Source: a virus
IMG/VR virus record: IMGVR_UViG_3300031216_000001
Location: 1-35,484 of that record
Reading direction: 5' to 3' (one strand)
DNA: 35,484 nucleotides
How positions within the stretch are numbered: the first letter of the stretch is position 1; each line of letters starts with the position of its first letter. This document shows, piece by piece, positions 1 through 5,817 of this stretch. The position numbers were made by a program, and so were the translations under genes. The notes beneath the pieces were generated by a model. The model was not told where the DNA came from, did not search any database, and saw only the letters and a program-made list of their open reading frames with translations.

Positions 1-127
1 CTTCTCCTATATAGTTATTGTCAGCGTCTAGCTGATCTCTAGTAATAAGATGTACTTTCATTGTGTTACTCGCTTTCCTGTAGTGCTTGTTTAGCTAAAT
101 TTTCTACATATAATAGCGACCTTGCGA
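1..127. repeat. Terminal duplication, left copy (circle closure)
   Basis: These 127 bases are identical to 35358-35484. An exact overlap of this odd length is the size of a common assembler k-mer, so it most likely marks a circular or circularly permuted genome rather than a biological terminal repeat. The unique genome is then about 35,357 bp. Positions 1-61 encode, on the - strand, the first residues of the hexapeptide-repeat protein that is complete at 34648-35418. Confidence 0.95.
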
Positions 128-260
128 TTGGCCATGCCCATATTGCTGCTATCAATGGAACGACAAACGCCGTCTTTTCGTTGACCTCTTTCAACTCTGC
201 TAGCTGCTGGCGCAACGGGTCATAGGCGCTTATTTCGTGCTTAATTATTTCTTGATTCAT
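66..260 (-). CDS. Small phage protein, possibly a truncated family member (64 aa)
   Basis: I take the ATG at 260 as the start because AGAAAGGTCGA lies just upstream, the same Shine-Dalgarno pattern used before several genes here. An in-frame ATG at 290 has no such site and overlaps the -10 of a predicted promoter. The N-terminal part (EISAYDPLRQQLAELKEVNEK) resembles, from memory, the first 25 residues of a longer phage protein family whose members continue with a charged FDYE..GNKEARS segment. Here the continuation is instead hydrophobic (FVVPLIAAIWAW) and the protein stops early. It may be a truncated or frameshifted relative, or a genuine small membrane protein. It sits directly upstream of the hexapeptide-repeat gene, which begins at 61 across the contig junction. 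Function unknown. Confidence 0.55.
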   Translation of the reverse strand: MNQEIIKHEISAYDPLRQQLAELKEVNEKTAFVVPLIAAIWAWPIARSLLYVENLAKQALQESE

Positions 261-288
261 GGTTCGACCTTTCTGTTTTAGTTCGCTC

Positions 289-316
289 ATAGTACCATTG
301 TTAAAACGTATGTAAA
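289..316 (-). promoter_or_regulatory. Predicted sigma70-type promoter with operator-like sequence
   Basis: On the - strand, TTTACA (316-311) is followed after 16 bases by TACTAT (294-289). This would start a transcript just upstream of the gene beginning at 260. The -35 overlaps ACGTGTTTAC and is followed by ACGTTTTAAC, echoing the CGTGTTA element of the promoters at 2241-2287 and 32852-32880, so it may bind the same regulator. Prediction by eye. Confidence 0.45.
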
Positions 317-384
317 CACGTTTTTATGATATTTTTTCGCTTTTTCAATCTCGGCGGTTAGTTGAACAACCGTTAAAACGCCGC

Positions 385-468
385 TTATAAGATTAACAAA
401 ACGACGATTGCGCCGCTCAAAACTCCGATTGCGTAGGCGTTCCACACATATTTTGCGCTGTACTTCAT
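385..468 (-). CDS. Tiny membrane peptide (27 aa)
   Basis: A short ORF starts with ATG at 468 and ends with TAA at 387-385. AAAGGGTTAAGGTT lies just upstream and is a strong Shine-Dalgarno sequence. The product begins with a short basic segment (MKYSAK) followed by a single hydrophobic stretch (AYAIGVLSGAIVVLLIL) running to the C-terminus, as expected for a one-span inner-membrane peptide. It lies between two other small genes in the same direction, the first of which (483-674) is also a membrane protein. No family is recognised. The spacing and ribosome site argue for translation, but the short length keeps confidence moderate. Confidence 0.5.
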   Translation of the reverse strand: MKYSAKYVWNAYAIGVLSGAIVVLLIL

Positions 469-482
469 AACCTTAACCCTTT

Positions 483-674
483 CTATTGTTGCAATGTGAC
501 GGCCGTCATTACTCCGACGCTCACAAGGATGATATAGGCGTATATCCCCCATGTAATTAGATTGTGACGTCGACCTATCTGCTTGATTCGATCAGAATGC
601 CGCTTTTTTTCAATTTCTAGCTCGATTAGCACTCTGTCGGCTACCTCTTTGCCTCTGCTGTTAAAATCACTCAT
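483..674 (-). CDS. Small single-span membrane protein (63 aa)
   Basis: The ATG at 674 follows AAAGGGGTATTT, a good ribosome site. Residues 1-37 are highly charged and probably helical (EVADRVLIELEIEKKRHSDRIKQ). Residues about 40-60 form one transmembrane helix (LITWGIYAYIILVSVGVMTAV). The gene lies just downstream of the replication pair in what looks like one - strand operon. No family is recognised. A cytoplasmic coiled segment with a C-terminal anchor would fit a membrane-attached accessory or superinfection protein, but that is speculation. Confidence 0.65.
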   Translation of the reverse strand: MSDFNSRGKEVADRVLIELEIEKKRHSDRIKQIGRRHNLITWGIYAYIILVSVGVMTAVTLQQ

Positions 675-684
675 AAATACCCCT

Positions 685-1206
685 TTAAAATTGTTTTCTG
701 TGTTTTCCGGTTAAATTAAAATGCTCGTAATCTTTCATATAATCCCATTCGGCGCTAGTGCGGTCGCATGCGTCTTTTTTCTGAATACCGATATAAAGCG
801 CCCGTTCTAGCGGTGGCTTGCCGCCTCTTTCGATCAAGTCGACGACGTCGAAGGGTGTAGGCATTTCGTTCGATCGAGTGACAAAAACCTTAAAAGCACC
901 CTCGACCTGCTGCCAGTTGTAATCGGCAAGCGTCATCTGAAAAAGAAGAACAAGCGATTTCAGTTGTTCGGGTTCTTTGCCGTAGACCCGTTGCGTTTCA
1001 AACAAAATCGCAATCATTTTCGTTAATTGGTTTCGGCTCGTCGCGCATTGCATGATTGTCGGCGGCTGATTCGAGCAATTCGGCGACGACGTGGCGGGTT
1101 CGGTCGTGTTTCGTTTGTTTTTGATTTGATCTATTGCCTTCGTCGTTGCCCCGCCTAGGCGCTCTGTCTTGTTCGGATGATAACCAGTTCGTAAGGAATC
1201 GTTCAT
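685..1206 (-). CDS. Putative helicase-loader-like replication accessory protein (173 aa)
   Basis: The C-terminal half (from about residue 60) carries a compact helical domain (LTKMIAILFETQRVYGK, LKSLVLLFQMTLADY, VEGAFKVFV, NEMPTPFDVVDLIE). It resembles the small replication accessory proteins that follow DUF1376 genes in phages and may load the replicative helicase. It ends in a short charged tail. I chose the ATG at 1206 because AGAAAGTCGAACT precedes it. Starting there overlaps the end of the DUF1376 gene by about 209 bases in another frame. The alternative ATG at 1017 would leave only a 20-base overlap but has no clear ribosome site. The N-terminal 60 residues are low-complexity and may not be functional. 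Role inferred from position and general resemblance. Confidence 0.6.
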   Translation of the reverse strand: MNDSLRTGYHPNKTERLGGATTKAIDQIKNKRNTTEPATSSPNCSNQPPTIMQCATSRNQLTKMIAILFETQRVYGKEPEQLKSLVLLFQMTLADYNWQQVEGAFKVFVTRSNEMPTPFDVVDLIERGGKPPLERALYIGIQKKDACDRTSAEWDYMKDYEHFNLTGKHRKQF

Positions 1207-1894
1207 AGTTCGACTTTCTGTTTTTTGGGTTTGCAACAAGCCATGCGGCGGCCTGTAAGATTTCGGTTTCGATAACGATTGCAGGATAGGCTTTTCGCCA
1301 TAACGAAATTAAGTCGTCACCAATTCCGACAAAGCTTTTTTTATCTAAATCGAATTCGATCTTTAAAGGCTTTTCTTTGGATAAGGACGAACGTAGAGAG
1401 TTCTTATCTTTCTTTATAACTACTGTCTTTATGGCATCTTTTTGCATAGTATTCGCATTCGTGTCGCATTGCGTATCCTTTGCCTTTGGTATGCGTTTCG
1501 CATTACCGCTTTTATTCCAACGGGTTATTGCCGCCTTTGTGCCGGCTGCTTTGCGCCTTTTCTCCCTCTTTTCTTGTTCGTCGAGGATAGAATCGCACAT
1601 TTTCGACCGCAAAAACCCGTCTTCGGTAGGGGTAAAGAGTTCGACGACCTCGGCCAATTCGCAAAGTAGCATAGCATTCGCATACGATTCGTATGCGCTA
1701 CGCATTTCACCGTTACTTATCAATGACATGGCGGCTATGCGGCAAAGTGAAGCATTATTGTTCGGTAATGGCCGCCGCGACTTCATATAATAGTCGATTA
1801 AGCGTCGATAAACGGCATCTTGTTTCAGCGATAGATGCGTCGTATCGCGATCGTATAAAATCGGATAGAACGGATACCAATAGTTTTCTGACAT
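998..1894 (-). CDS. DUF1376 phage replication protein (298 aa)
   Basis: The N-terminal 100 residues match the DUF1376 pattern: MSENYWYPFYPILYDRDTTHLSLKQ followed by AVYRRLIDYYMKSRRPLP and a helical winged-helix-like region. DUF1376 proteins sit where phages keep their replication initiator (lambda O-like position). The middle (residues 115-190) is basic and poorly ordered. A C-terminal segment (AYPAIVIETEILQAAAWLVANP.. YERFLTNWL) recurs at the end of many replication initiators of this type. The start at 1894 has AGGGGAAAAGC upstream. Its 3' end overlaps the next gene out of frame. It probably binds a phage origin and recruits the host helicase; I could not locate iteron-like repeats inside it. 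Confidence 0.8.
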   Translation of the reverse strand: MSENYWYPFYPILYDRDTTHLSLKQDAVYRRLIDYYMKSRRPLPNNNASLCRIAAMSLISNGEMRSAYESYANAMLLCELAEVVELFTPTEDGFLRSKMCDSILDEQEKREKRRKAAGTKAAITRWNKSGNAKRIPKAKDTQCDTNANTMQKDAIKTVVIKKDKNSLRSSLSKEKPLKIEFDLDKKSFVGIGDDLISLWRKAYPAIVIETEILQAAAWLVANPKNRKSNYERFLTNWLSSEQDRAPRRGNDEGNRSNQKQTKHDRTRHVVAELLESAADNHAMRDEPKPINENDCDFV

Positions 1895-1931
1895 GCTTTT
1901 CCCCTGTATTTTTCAGATTGAAAAGTCGGGA

Positions 1932-2021
1932 TTACAAACGGCGTTGCATTCTTTGCCGCGTACTGATATTCTGTAATTCGACCTTTGAAGGCGGTTGCTT
2001 AATAGCGCCGCCTTCTTTCAT
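1932..2021 (-). CDS. Possible 29-residue peptide
   Basis: An ATG at 2021 lies two bases after the stop of the upstream regulator gene, which would allow translational coupling. The ORF ends with TAA at 1934-1932. The product is basic (…STRQRMQRRL) with no recognised motif. The ORF spans an 8-bp inverted repeat (1987-2015), and the ribosome site is weak. It could equally be a short untranslated spacer before the DUF1376 gene. Confidence 0.3.
   Translation of the reverse strand: MKEGGAIKQPPSKVELQNISTRQRMQRRL
1987..2015. repeat. Inverted repeat GAAGGCGG/CCGCCTTC
   Basis: GAAGGCGG (1987-1994) and CCGCCTTC (2008-2015) are perfect inverted arms around a 13-base loop. No T-run follows on either strand, so it is not an intrinsic terminator. 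It could be a protein-binding site or an RNA hairpin between the regulator and the DUF1376 gene. Confidence 0.4.
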
Positions 2022-2023
2022 TT

Positions 2024-2209
2024 CTAGCTTTTGGTTATTTTCTTGTTCGCTGACTTTATAAGACGCTCTGCTATGCTTTCATCCATAACCGAATATGCAA
2101 GAACCGCGCGTTCGATGATAGCGTTCTTCTTTCGCCCCTCTGCGTTTGATAAGTTGTCGACAAGTTCAATAGCTTGCTGTGATAAGTGGTAGGTTTTTGA
2201 GCGACCCAT
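2024..2209 (-). CDS. Ribbon-helix-helix (CopG/Arc-like) transcription regulator (61 aa)
   Basis: The sequence starts with a short beta strand (SKTYHLS) followed by two helices (QQAIELVDNLSNAEGR and KKNAIIERAVLAYSVMDES), which is the ribbon-helix-helix order. The strand would insert into the major groove and proteins of this type bind as dimers. I chose the ATG at 2209 because AAGGG lies about 12 bases upstream; the ATG at 2227 has no ribosome site. It is the first - strand gene of the divergent control region, the usual position for a phage switch regulator. The mirrored TAACACG/CGTGTTA arms at 2244-2284 are plausible operators. No CI- or Cro-like helix-turn-helix protein is present, so this may be the only DNA-binding switch regulator. 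Confidence 0.7.
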   Translation of the reverse strand: MGRSKTYHLSQQAIELVDNLSNAEGRKKNAIIERAVLAYSVMDESIAERLIKSANKKITKS

Positions 2210-2240
2210 TTTTTGTATTCCCTTCATGTGTGTTTCATTG

Positions 2241-2287
2241 GTTTAACACGTTTTCCTATTGACGTCTAGCCCAAAAGCGTGTTATTC
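2241..2287. promoter_or_regulatory. Divergent early promoters with mirrored CGTGTTA elements
   Basis: On the + strand, TTGACG (2259-2264) precedes TTATTC (2282-2287) with a 17-base spacer. On the - strand, TAGACG (2268-2263) precedes TTAAAC (2246-2241) with a 16-base spacer. The two -35 boxes overlap at the palindrome GACGTC (2261-2266). Each -10 is preceded or overlapped by CGTGTTA (2278-2284 on +; 2250-2244 on -), so the whole region is an imperfect palindrome about 41 bases wide. It separates the regulator and replication operon from the recombination operon. Confidence 0.6.
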
Positions 2288-2318
2288 ATAGGTCACGAAA
2301 CGAAGAAAGGTCGATTAT

Positions 2319-2477
2319 ATGAACGAAGTTCACAAGATGATAGCAGGGCGCGACGCAAAAGACGTTATAGCGAAAGCCGCCGCTGCAATTCAAAAGGGCG
2401 ATACTGTCGTTCATATTCGCGCGCCTGGCGTGTCGTGCAAAGTAACGCCCCGATCTATGGTAGACGGGCGCGGATAA
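2319..2477 (+). CDS. Small hypothetical protein, first gene of the recombination operon (52 aa)
   Basis: ATG at 2319 follows AGAAAGGTCGATTAT, the ribosome-site pattern typical of this phage, and the ORF ends with TAA at 2475-2477. The product begins MNEVHKMIAGRDAKDV, has an Ala-rich helix (IAKAAAAIQKGD), then two likely beta strands (TVVHIRAPGVSCKVTP). This reads as a real small folded protein. The longer ORF in the neighbouring frame (2279-2500) is Arg/Ser-rich and looks like a shadow of it. It would be the first product made from the rightward early promoter. Such genes often encode host-takeover or regulatory proteins, but I recognise no family. Confidence 0.65.
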   Translation: MNEVHKMIAGRDAKDVIAKAAAAIQKGDTVVHIRAPGVSCKVTPRSMVDGRG

Positions 2478-2481
2478 CTCG

Positions 2482-2497
2482 CCGACATTTGTGTCGG
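2482..2497 (+). other. Short perfect hairpin CCGACA-TTTG-TGTCGG
   Basis: A 6-bp perfect stem with a 4-base loop lies between the stop of the 52-residue gene and the next start at 2519. No T-run follows, so it is not a terminator. It could protect the mRNA end or tune translation. Confidence 0.3.
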
Positions 2498-2518
2498 TAA
2501 CATATAAGGTCGAAAATT

Positions 2519-2917
2519 ATGAGTATTACAAAAGACGAAGTCGCCAAAAAACGGCGCGCAGAACTGAAAGACAATCTTAAAGTCATAGCCCCTAATAAAA
2601 TACCGCGAAGGGCGACCTTCCCTATGGTTGTTTGCTACGCGATAGGCGGTTCGTTTGCTGGCGAACTTTCATTATGCGAGCATAGCCGTGAAACTTGGGG
2701 AGATGGCGGAGAATGGGTCACTATTGGCGAAATAGAAGTGACGTTAGACATTCCGCTAGTCGATGAAAAAGGCATCAGAAGCAAAGCCGTCGAAATTCTC
2801 GAAGAAAAGAAGAAGAAAATTCAGGCCGAAGCGCAGCGCGATGTTTGGGATATTGAAGAAAAAATACAAGCGCTTCTTTCGATAGAACACAAGCCCAAAG
2901 GTGGCGAAAATGAGTAG
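2519..2917 (+). CDS. Hypothetical protein with C-terminal charged helix (132 aa)
   Basis: ATG at 2519 follows AAGGTCGAAAATT. The protein has a basic N-terminus (KDEVAKKRRAELKDNLKVI) and a central mixed region with aromatic and acidic residues (SFAGELSLCEHSRETWGDGGEWVTIGEIEVTLDIPLVDEKG). A long charged helix follows (AVEILEEKKKKIQAEAQRDVWDIEEKIQALLSI) that could form a coiled coil. Its end overlaps the next gene by eight bases. It sits early in the recombination operon upstream of the exonuclease. I recognise no family and cannot assign a function. Confidence 0.75.
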   Translation: MSITKDEVAKKRRAELKDNLKVIAPNKIPRRATFPMVVCYAIGGSFAGELSLCEHSRETWGDGGEWVTIGEIEVTLDIPLVDEKGIRSKAVEILEEKKKKIQAEAQRDVWDIEEKIQALLSIEHKPKGGENE

Positions 2918-3155
2918 CGACAACGTAACGGATTTGCGCGTCACGCAGCACAATATCGCCGATCGTGACGTCGCGGCGGCACATGAAGACCTAGACAAGC
3001 TTAATGTCGCCTATATAGAAGGCGTTCGCCATTTTGCAAAATTGCTTATTGATAGCCGCGCGTTTAACGCAATCGCGAATAAGCATATTCAAGCGCAAAG
3101 CGAAAGCTACATTAACATTTATCTAGCAACCTGCGACCGCATGAAAGGAAAATAG
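2910..3155 (+). CDS. Hypothetical small helical protein (81 aa)
   Basis: I place the start at the ATG at 2910, which is preceded by AAAGGTGGCGAAA; a GTG at 2901 is also in frame but would lie inside that ribosome site. The product is acidic and mostly helical (VAAAHEDLDKLNVAYIEGVRHFAKLLIDSRAFNAI...). The gene overlaps the upstream gene's stop and is followed after two bases by the start of a small membrane protein, so the three appear translationally coupled. No domain is recognised. Confidence 0.65.
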   Translation: MSSDNVTDLRVTQHNIADRDVAAAHEDLDKLNVAYIEGVRHFAKLLIDSRAFNAIANKHIQAQSESYINIYLATCDRMKGK

Positions 3156-3157
3156 CT

Positions 3158-3289
3158 ATGTATCGTCACTATGAAACACGGAAAGAACGCAAGGCGCGTC
3201 GATTGAGCAATTTTCTTTGGCTTGCTGCGCACTTAGCGCTTATAATCGCGGCGGGGCTGGCGATGTATTCAACATATTACGCAGTCTAA
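3158..3289 (+). CDS. Small membrane protein (43 aa)
   Basis: ATG at 3158 has AAAGGAAAATAGCT upstream and the ORF ends with TAA at 3287-3289. The first 17 residues are strongly basic (ETRKERKARR). A hydrophobic helix (FLWLAAHLALIIAAGLAMYSTYY) fills the rest. The positive-inside rule puts the N-terminus in the cytoplasm. It lies just upstream of the exonuclease. This is one of several very short membrane proteins in the genome. No family is recognised. Confidence 0.6.
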   Translation: MYRHYETRKERKARRLSNFLWLAAHLALIIAAGLAMYSTYYAV

Positions 3290-3315
3290 AAAATCAACAA
3301 AAAAGGTCGAAAATC

Positions 3316-4224
3316 ATGAATAAGGAATTACGAATTACAATTAAAAACGATAAGCACTGGCACGAACTGCGTCGCCAGAATGTCGGGGCTTCTGACGTTG
3401 CTTGCTTATTCGGTGCGTCGACGTTTATGTCGAAGTTTGAATTATGGCATCAAAAGCGCGGTAATGATATGGGGTTCGCTGATAATGAACGCATGCTATT
3501 AGGCCGCGAATTAGAAGCCGGCATCGCTTCGGCTGCGTGCAAAAAATACGAATGGAAGTTCATATCATGCGCGGGGCAATACTACTTGCACCCGACCGTC
3601 GACGGTATGGGTTGCACGCCCGACGGCATGATAATCGAAAGCGAAGGCGAAGGGCATGTAGGGGCTATTGAAATAAAGAACGTCGATTATATCCAGTATC
3701 GCGACAAATGGAAGGACGACGAACCACCGTTAAACTACATATTGCAGTTACAGCACCAGCTTGCAGTTACGGGCTTGTCTTATGGCTATATCGTGGCCTT
3801 GATTGGTGGCAGTGAATTGAAAGCCTATCGCTACGAACGAAACGAAGAAGCTATCGCTAAAATAATATCGGCAATCAATGAATTTTGGCAGTCGGTGGCC
3901 GAAGAAAAAGAACCCTTGATCGAATCGGCTGGCGACCTTGAAGTCGTTAAGTCGATCATGAAGCACGAAGGCGAAGAACAAGACCTTAGCGCAGACAATG
4001 AACTGCCCGACCTTTGTGCTAGATTTCTTGCAGCGAAAGCCGAACGATTAGTCGCCGAAAAGAAAGAAAAAGCGCTTCAAGCCGAAGTCATTAAAAAGGT
4101 AGGTTCCTACACCTTTACACTTGCAGCGGGCTTTAATATCAGCTATAAAAAAGTGATTTCAGAACGCAAGGCGCAGCCAGCAAAAACAACGGTTTCGAAC
4201 CGATTAACAGTAAAGGAAGTATAA
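3316..4224 (+). CDS. YqaJ-type viral recombinase exonuclease (302 aa)
   Basis: This is the exonuclease half of a phage two-gene recombination system. It resects double-strand DNA ends so the neighbouring RecT can load on single strands. The YqaJ/lambda-exonuclease signatures are in order: NVGASDVACLFGAS..SKFELW (residues 22-44), LLGRELEAGI (61-70), a PD-(D/E)XK core with TPDG (101-104, Asp103) and AIEIK (117-121, Glu119 and Lys121), and a Gln-rich helix YILQLQHQLA (141-150). I start at the ATG at 3316 because AAAAAGGTCGAAAATC precedes it; the upstream in-frame extension overlaps the small membrane gene. RecT starts four bases after the stop. Confidence 0.9.
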   Translation: MNKELRITIKNDKHWHELRRQNVGASDVACLFGASTFMSKFELWHQKRGNDMGFADNERMLLGRELEAGIASAACKKYEWKFISCAGQYYLHPTVDGMGCTPDGMIIESEGEGHVGAIEIKNVDYIQYRDKWKDDEPPLNYILQLQHQLAVTGLSYGYIVALIGGSELKAYRYERNEEAIAKIISAINEFWQSVAEEKEPLIESAGDLEVVKSIMKHEGEEQDLSADNELPDLCARFLAAKAERLVAEKKEKALQAEVIKKVGSYTFTLAAGFNISYKKVISERKAQPAKTTVSNRLTVKEV

Positions 4225-4227
4225 GCT

Positions 4228-5160
4228 ATGAACCAGCAAGTCACAAAAAAAGAACAAGTTAATTCTGTTCGCAACCTACTCGAACAAATGCGGCCGCAAA
4301 TGAATGCGGCGCTTCCTAAACACCTGACAAGCGAACGCCTTGCGCGGGTCGCTATGACAACGATTCAAAACACGCCGAAGCTTTTAGACTGCGACCGTAG
4401 TTCGCTCATTAGCGCGATTATGTCATGCGCGCAGTTAGGTCTTGAACCTGACGGTTTACTAGGCCAGGCATACCTAATACCGTTCAAAAATAAGGTGCAA
4501 TTCATTCCAGGCTATAAAGGGCTTATCGACCTAGCGCGGCGCTCTGGCGACGTTTCGTCTATATTGGCGAAAGAAGTGTACGAAAACGACGAATTCAGCG
4601 TCGACTATAGTCAAGAACCACCGTTCGTGCATAAGCCTTGTCTAAAGGGTGAACGCGGCGAAGCAATTTTGTTCTGGTGCTTGGCGAAATTCAAAGACGG
4701 CGGCTATCATTGGGATTATATGACGGTAGAAGAAATAAACGCCGTTCGCGACGGGTCGTCGGGCTATCAGTCTGCGAAGCGCTTTGCAAAAGGCGGGGTT
4801 ATAAATTCGCCGTGGGTTTCTCATTATAACGAAATGGCAAAGAAAACAGTCGTTCGCCGAATCTGCAAGATGCTTCCTATGTCGGTCGCGCGCGCAGCAA
4901 TGATCGAAGACGCTGTCGACGCTGGCAAGCGTGTCGATCGAACCGAAACGGGCGATTTTATTGTCGTAGACCATGAACCAACACCGGCACAAGACGACGA
5001 CGGCGGCAATCAGACCGCCGCGTCGTCTAAATTAGAAGCCTTTGTCGACAACGAAACGGGCGAAGTCATCGAAGGCAACGTAGACGAAGAACGCCGTCAA
5101 GTTGAATCTGGCGTTGCGTTCGACCCCGAAGACGCAGTCGACGCAAAGGTCGCGTCATGA
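4228..5160 (+). CDS. recT: RecT single-strand annealing protein (310 aa)
   Basis: RecT proteins coat single-stranded DNA as multimers and promote annealing and strand invasion during phage recombination. The protein shows the family pattern: an N-terminal helical region, a first conserved block (SLISAIMSCAQLGLEPD followed by GQAYLIPFKNKVQFIPGYKG, residues 64-100), then DLARRSGDVSSILAKEVYENDEF. Further conserved blocks are DYMTVEEINAVRD and SPWVSHYNEMAKKTVVRRICKMLP. The last 80 residues are acidic and low-complexity, as is common for the disordered tail. It directly follows the exonuclease and overlaps gapR by four bases (ATGA), so the three are probably translated together. Confidence 0.93.
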   Translation: MNQQVTKKEQVNSVRNLLEQMRPQMNAALPKHLTSERLARVAMTTIQNTPKLLDCDRSSLISAIMSCAQLGLEPDGLLGQAYLIPFKNKVQFIPGYKGLIDLARRSGDVSSILAKEVYENDEFSVDYSQEPPFVHKPCLKGERGEAILFWCLAKFKDGGYHWDYMTVEEINAVRDGSSGYQSAKRFAKGGVINSPWVSHYNEMAKKTVVRRICKMLPMSVARAAMIEDAVDAGKRVDRTETGDFIVVDHEPTPAQDDDGGNQTAASSKLEAFVDNETGEVIEGNVDEERRQVESGVAFDPEDAVDAKVAS

Positions 5161-5420
5161 CTACGGTAGGTAACGTCGCCGGCGATATTCTTCTTTCTTA
5201 TATTCAGCGCGTAGAACGGCTAGAAGAAGAAAAATCGAATATAGCGATCGACGTGCGCGAAGTGTATTCCGAAGCAAAGGGTAACGGCTTCGACACAAAA
5301 ACCATGCGCCAGGTTGTTAAGCTTCGCAAAATGAGTCACGAAGAACGCGACGAACAAGACTATTTGCTCGATACCTATAAACGGGCGTTAAGCATGTCGC
5401 CGGTATTAGATGACGAATAA
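5157..5420 (+). CDS. gapR: GapR/DUF2312 DNA-binding protein (87 aa)
   Basis: The sequence closely follows the GapR (DUF2312) family: IQRVERLEEEKSNIAIDVREVYSEAKGNGFDTK, then TMRQVVKLRKMSHEERDEQDYLLDTYKRAL. The cellular protein in Caulobacter and relatives binds AT-rich, overtwisted DNA ahead of replication and transcription and is essential there. At 87 residues this is about the usual length and includes the coiled-coil and DNA-contacting helices. It overlaps recT by four bases. Its presence is the best single clue to an alphaproteobacterial host. A phage copy might aid phage replication, or compete with or replace the host protein. That it binds DNA is family knowledge; its role in infection is inference. 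Confidence 0.88.
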   Translation: MTTVGNVAGDILLSYIQRVERLEEEKSNIAIDVREVYSEAKGNGFDTKTMRQVVKLRKMSHEERDEQDYLLDTYKRALSMSPVLDDE

Positions 5421-5427
5421 GGGTAGC

Positions 5428-5817
5428 ATGTCGGCCGAAGAATTTCGGCGCTACCTTGCTGAAAATCAAGGCAAGGCAAAAGTGCCGAAATATCGGAATC
5501 AAAAAATAGAAACCGAAGACGGCGTCTTTGATTCAAAAAAAGAGTTTCGGCGGTGGTGCGAATTAAAGCTTATGGCGAAAGCGGGGCGCATCACCGACCT
5601 AGACCGACAAGTAAACTTCACTTTTGAAGTAAACGGCGCGACGCTGCGCTATGCTGGTTCGGGTCGCTCTGTAACCTTTCGCCCCGACTTCGTCTACAAA
5701 GAAGCGGGTTCGATGATTGTCGAAGACGTCAAAAGCGAAGCAACGATCACCCGCGTTTATTTGATTAAAAAAGCCCTTATGAAAGCATGTTACGGAATAG
5801 AAGTCGAAGAAGTCTAA
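5428..5817 (+). CDS. DUF1064 PD-(D/E)XK endonuclease-like protein (129 aa)
   Basis: DUF1064 proteins belong to the PD-(D/E)XK nuclease fold and lie beside phage recombination genes, where a branched-DNA (Holliday junction) nuclease role is often proposed. Recognisable parts are VPKYRNQKIETEDGVFDSKKEF.RWCELKLM (conserved Tyr-Arg-Asn-x-Lys and the Glu of the first helix), then RFRPDF-like (TFRPDFVYKEAG) and VEDVKSE, the Asp and Glu/Lys of the active site. I prefer the ATG at 5428 because AAGGG lies five bases upstream; the ATG at 5410 overlaps gapR and has no ribosome site. Its stop codon overlaps the stop of the converging deacetylase-like gene (CTAA, 5814-5817). Confidence 0.8.
   Translation: MSAEEFRRYLAENQGKAKVPKYRNQKIETEDGVFDSKKEFRRWCELKLMAKAGRITDLDRQVNFTFEVNGATLRYAGSGRSVTFRPDFVYKEAGSMIVEDVKSEATITRVYLIKKALMKACYGIEVEEV

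Noticed and set aside
1987-2015. Intrinsic terminator after the regulator gene
   Set aside because: The stem is good but no T-run follows on either strand; listed only as an inverted repeat.
2279-2500. 73-residue ORF rich in Arg and Ser
   Set aside because: It overlaps the better-supported 52-residue gene at 2319-2477, which has the phage's usual ribosome site and a protein-like sequence.
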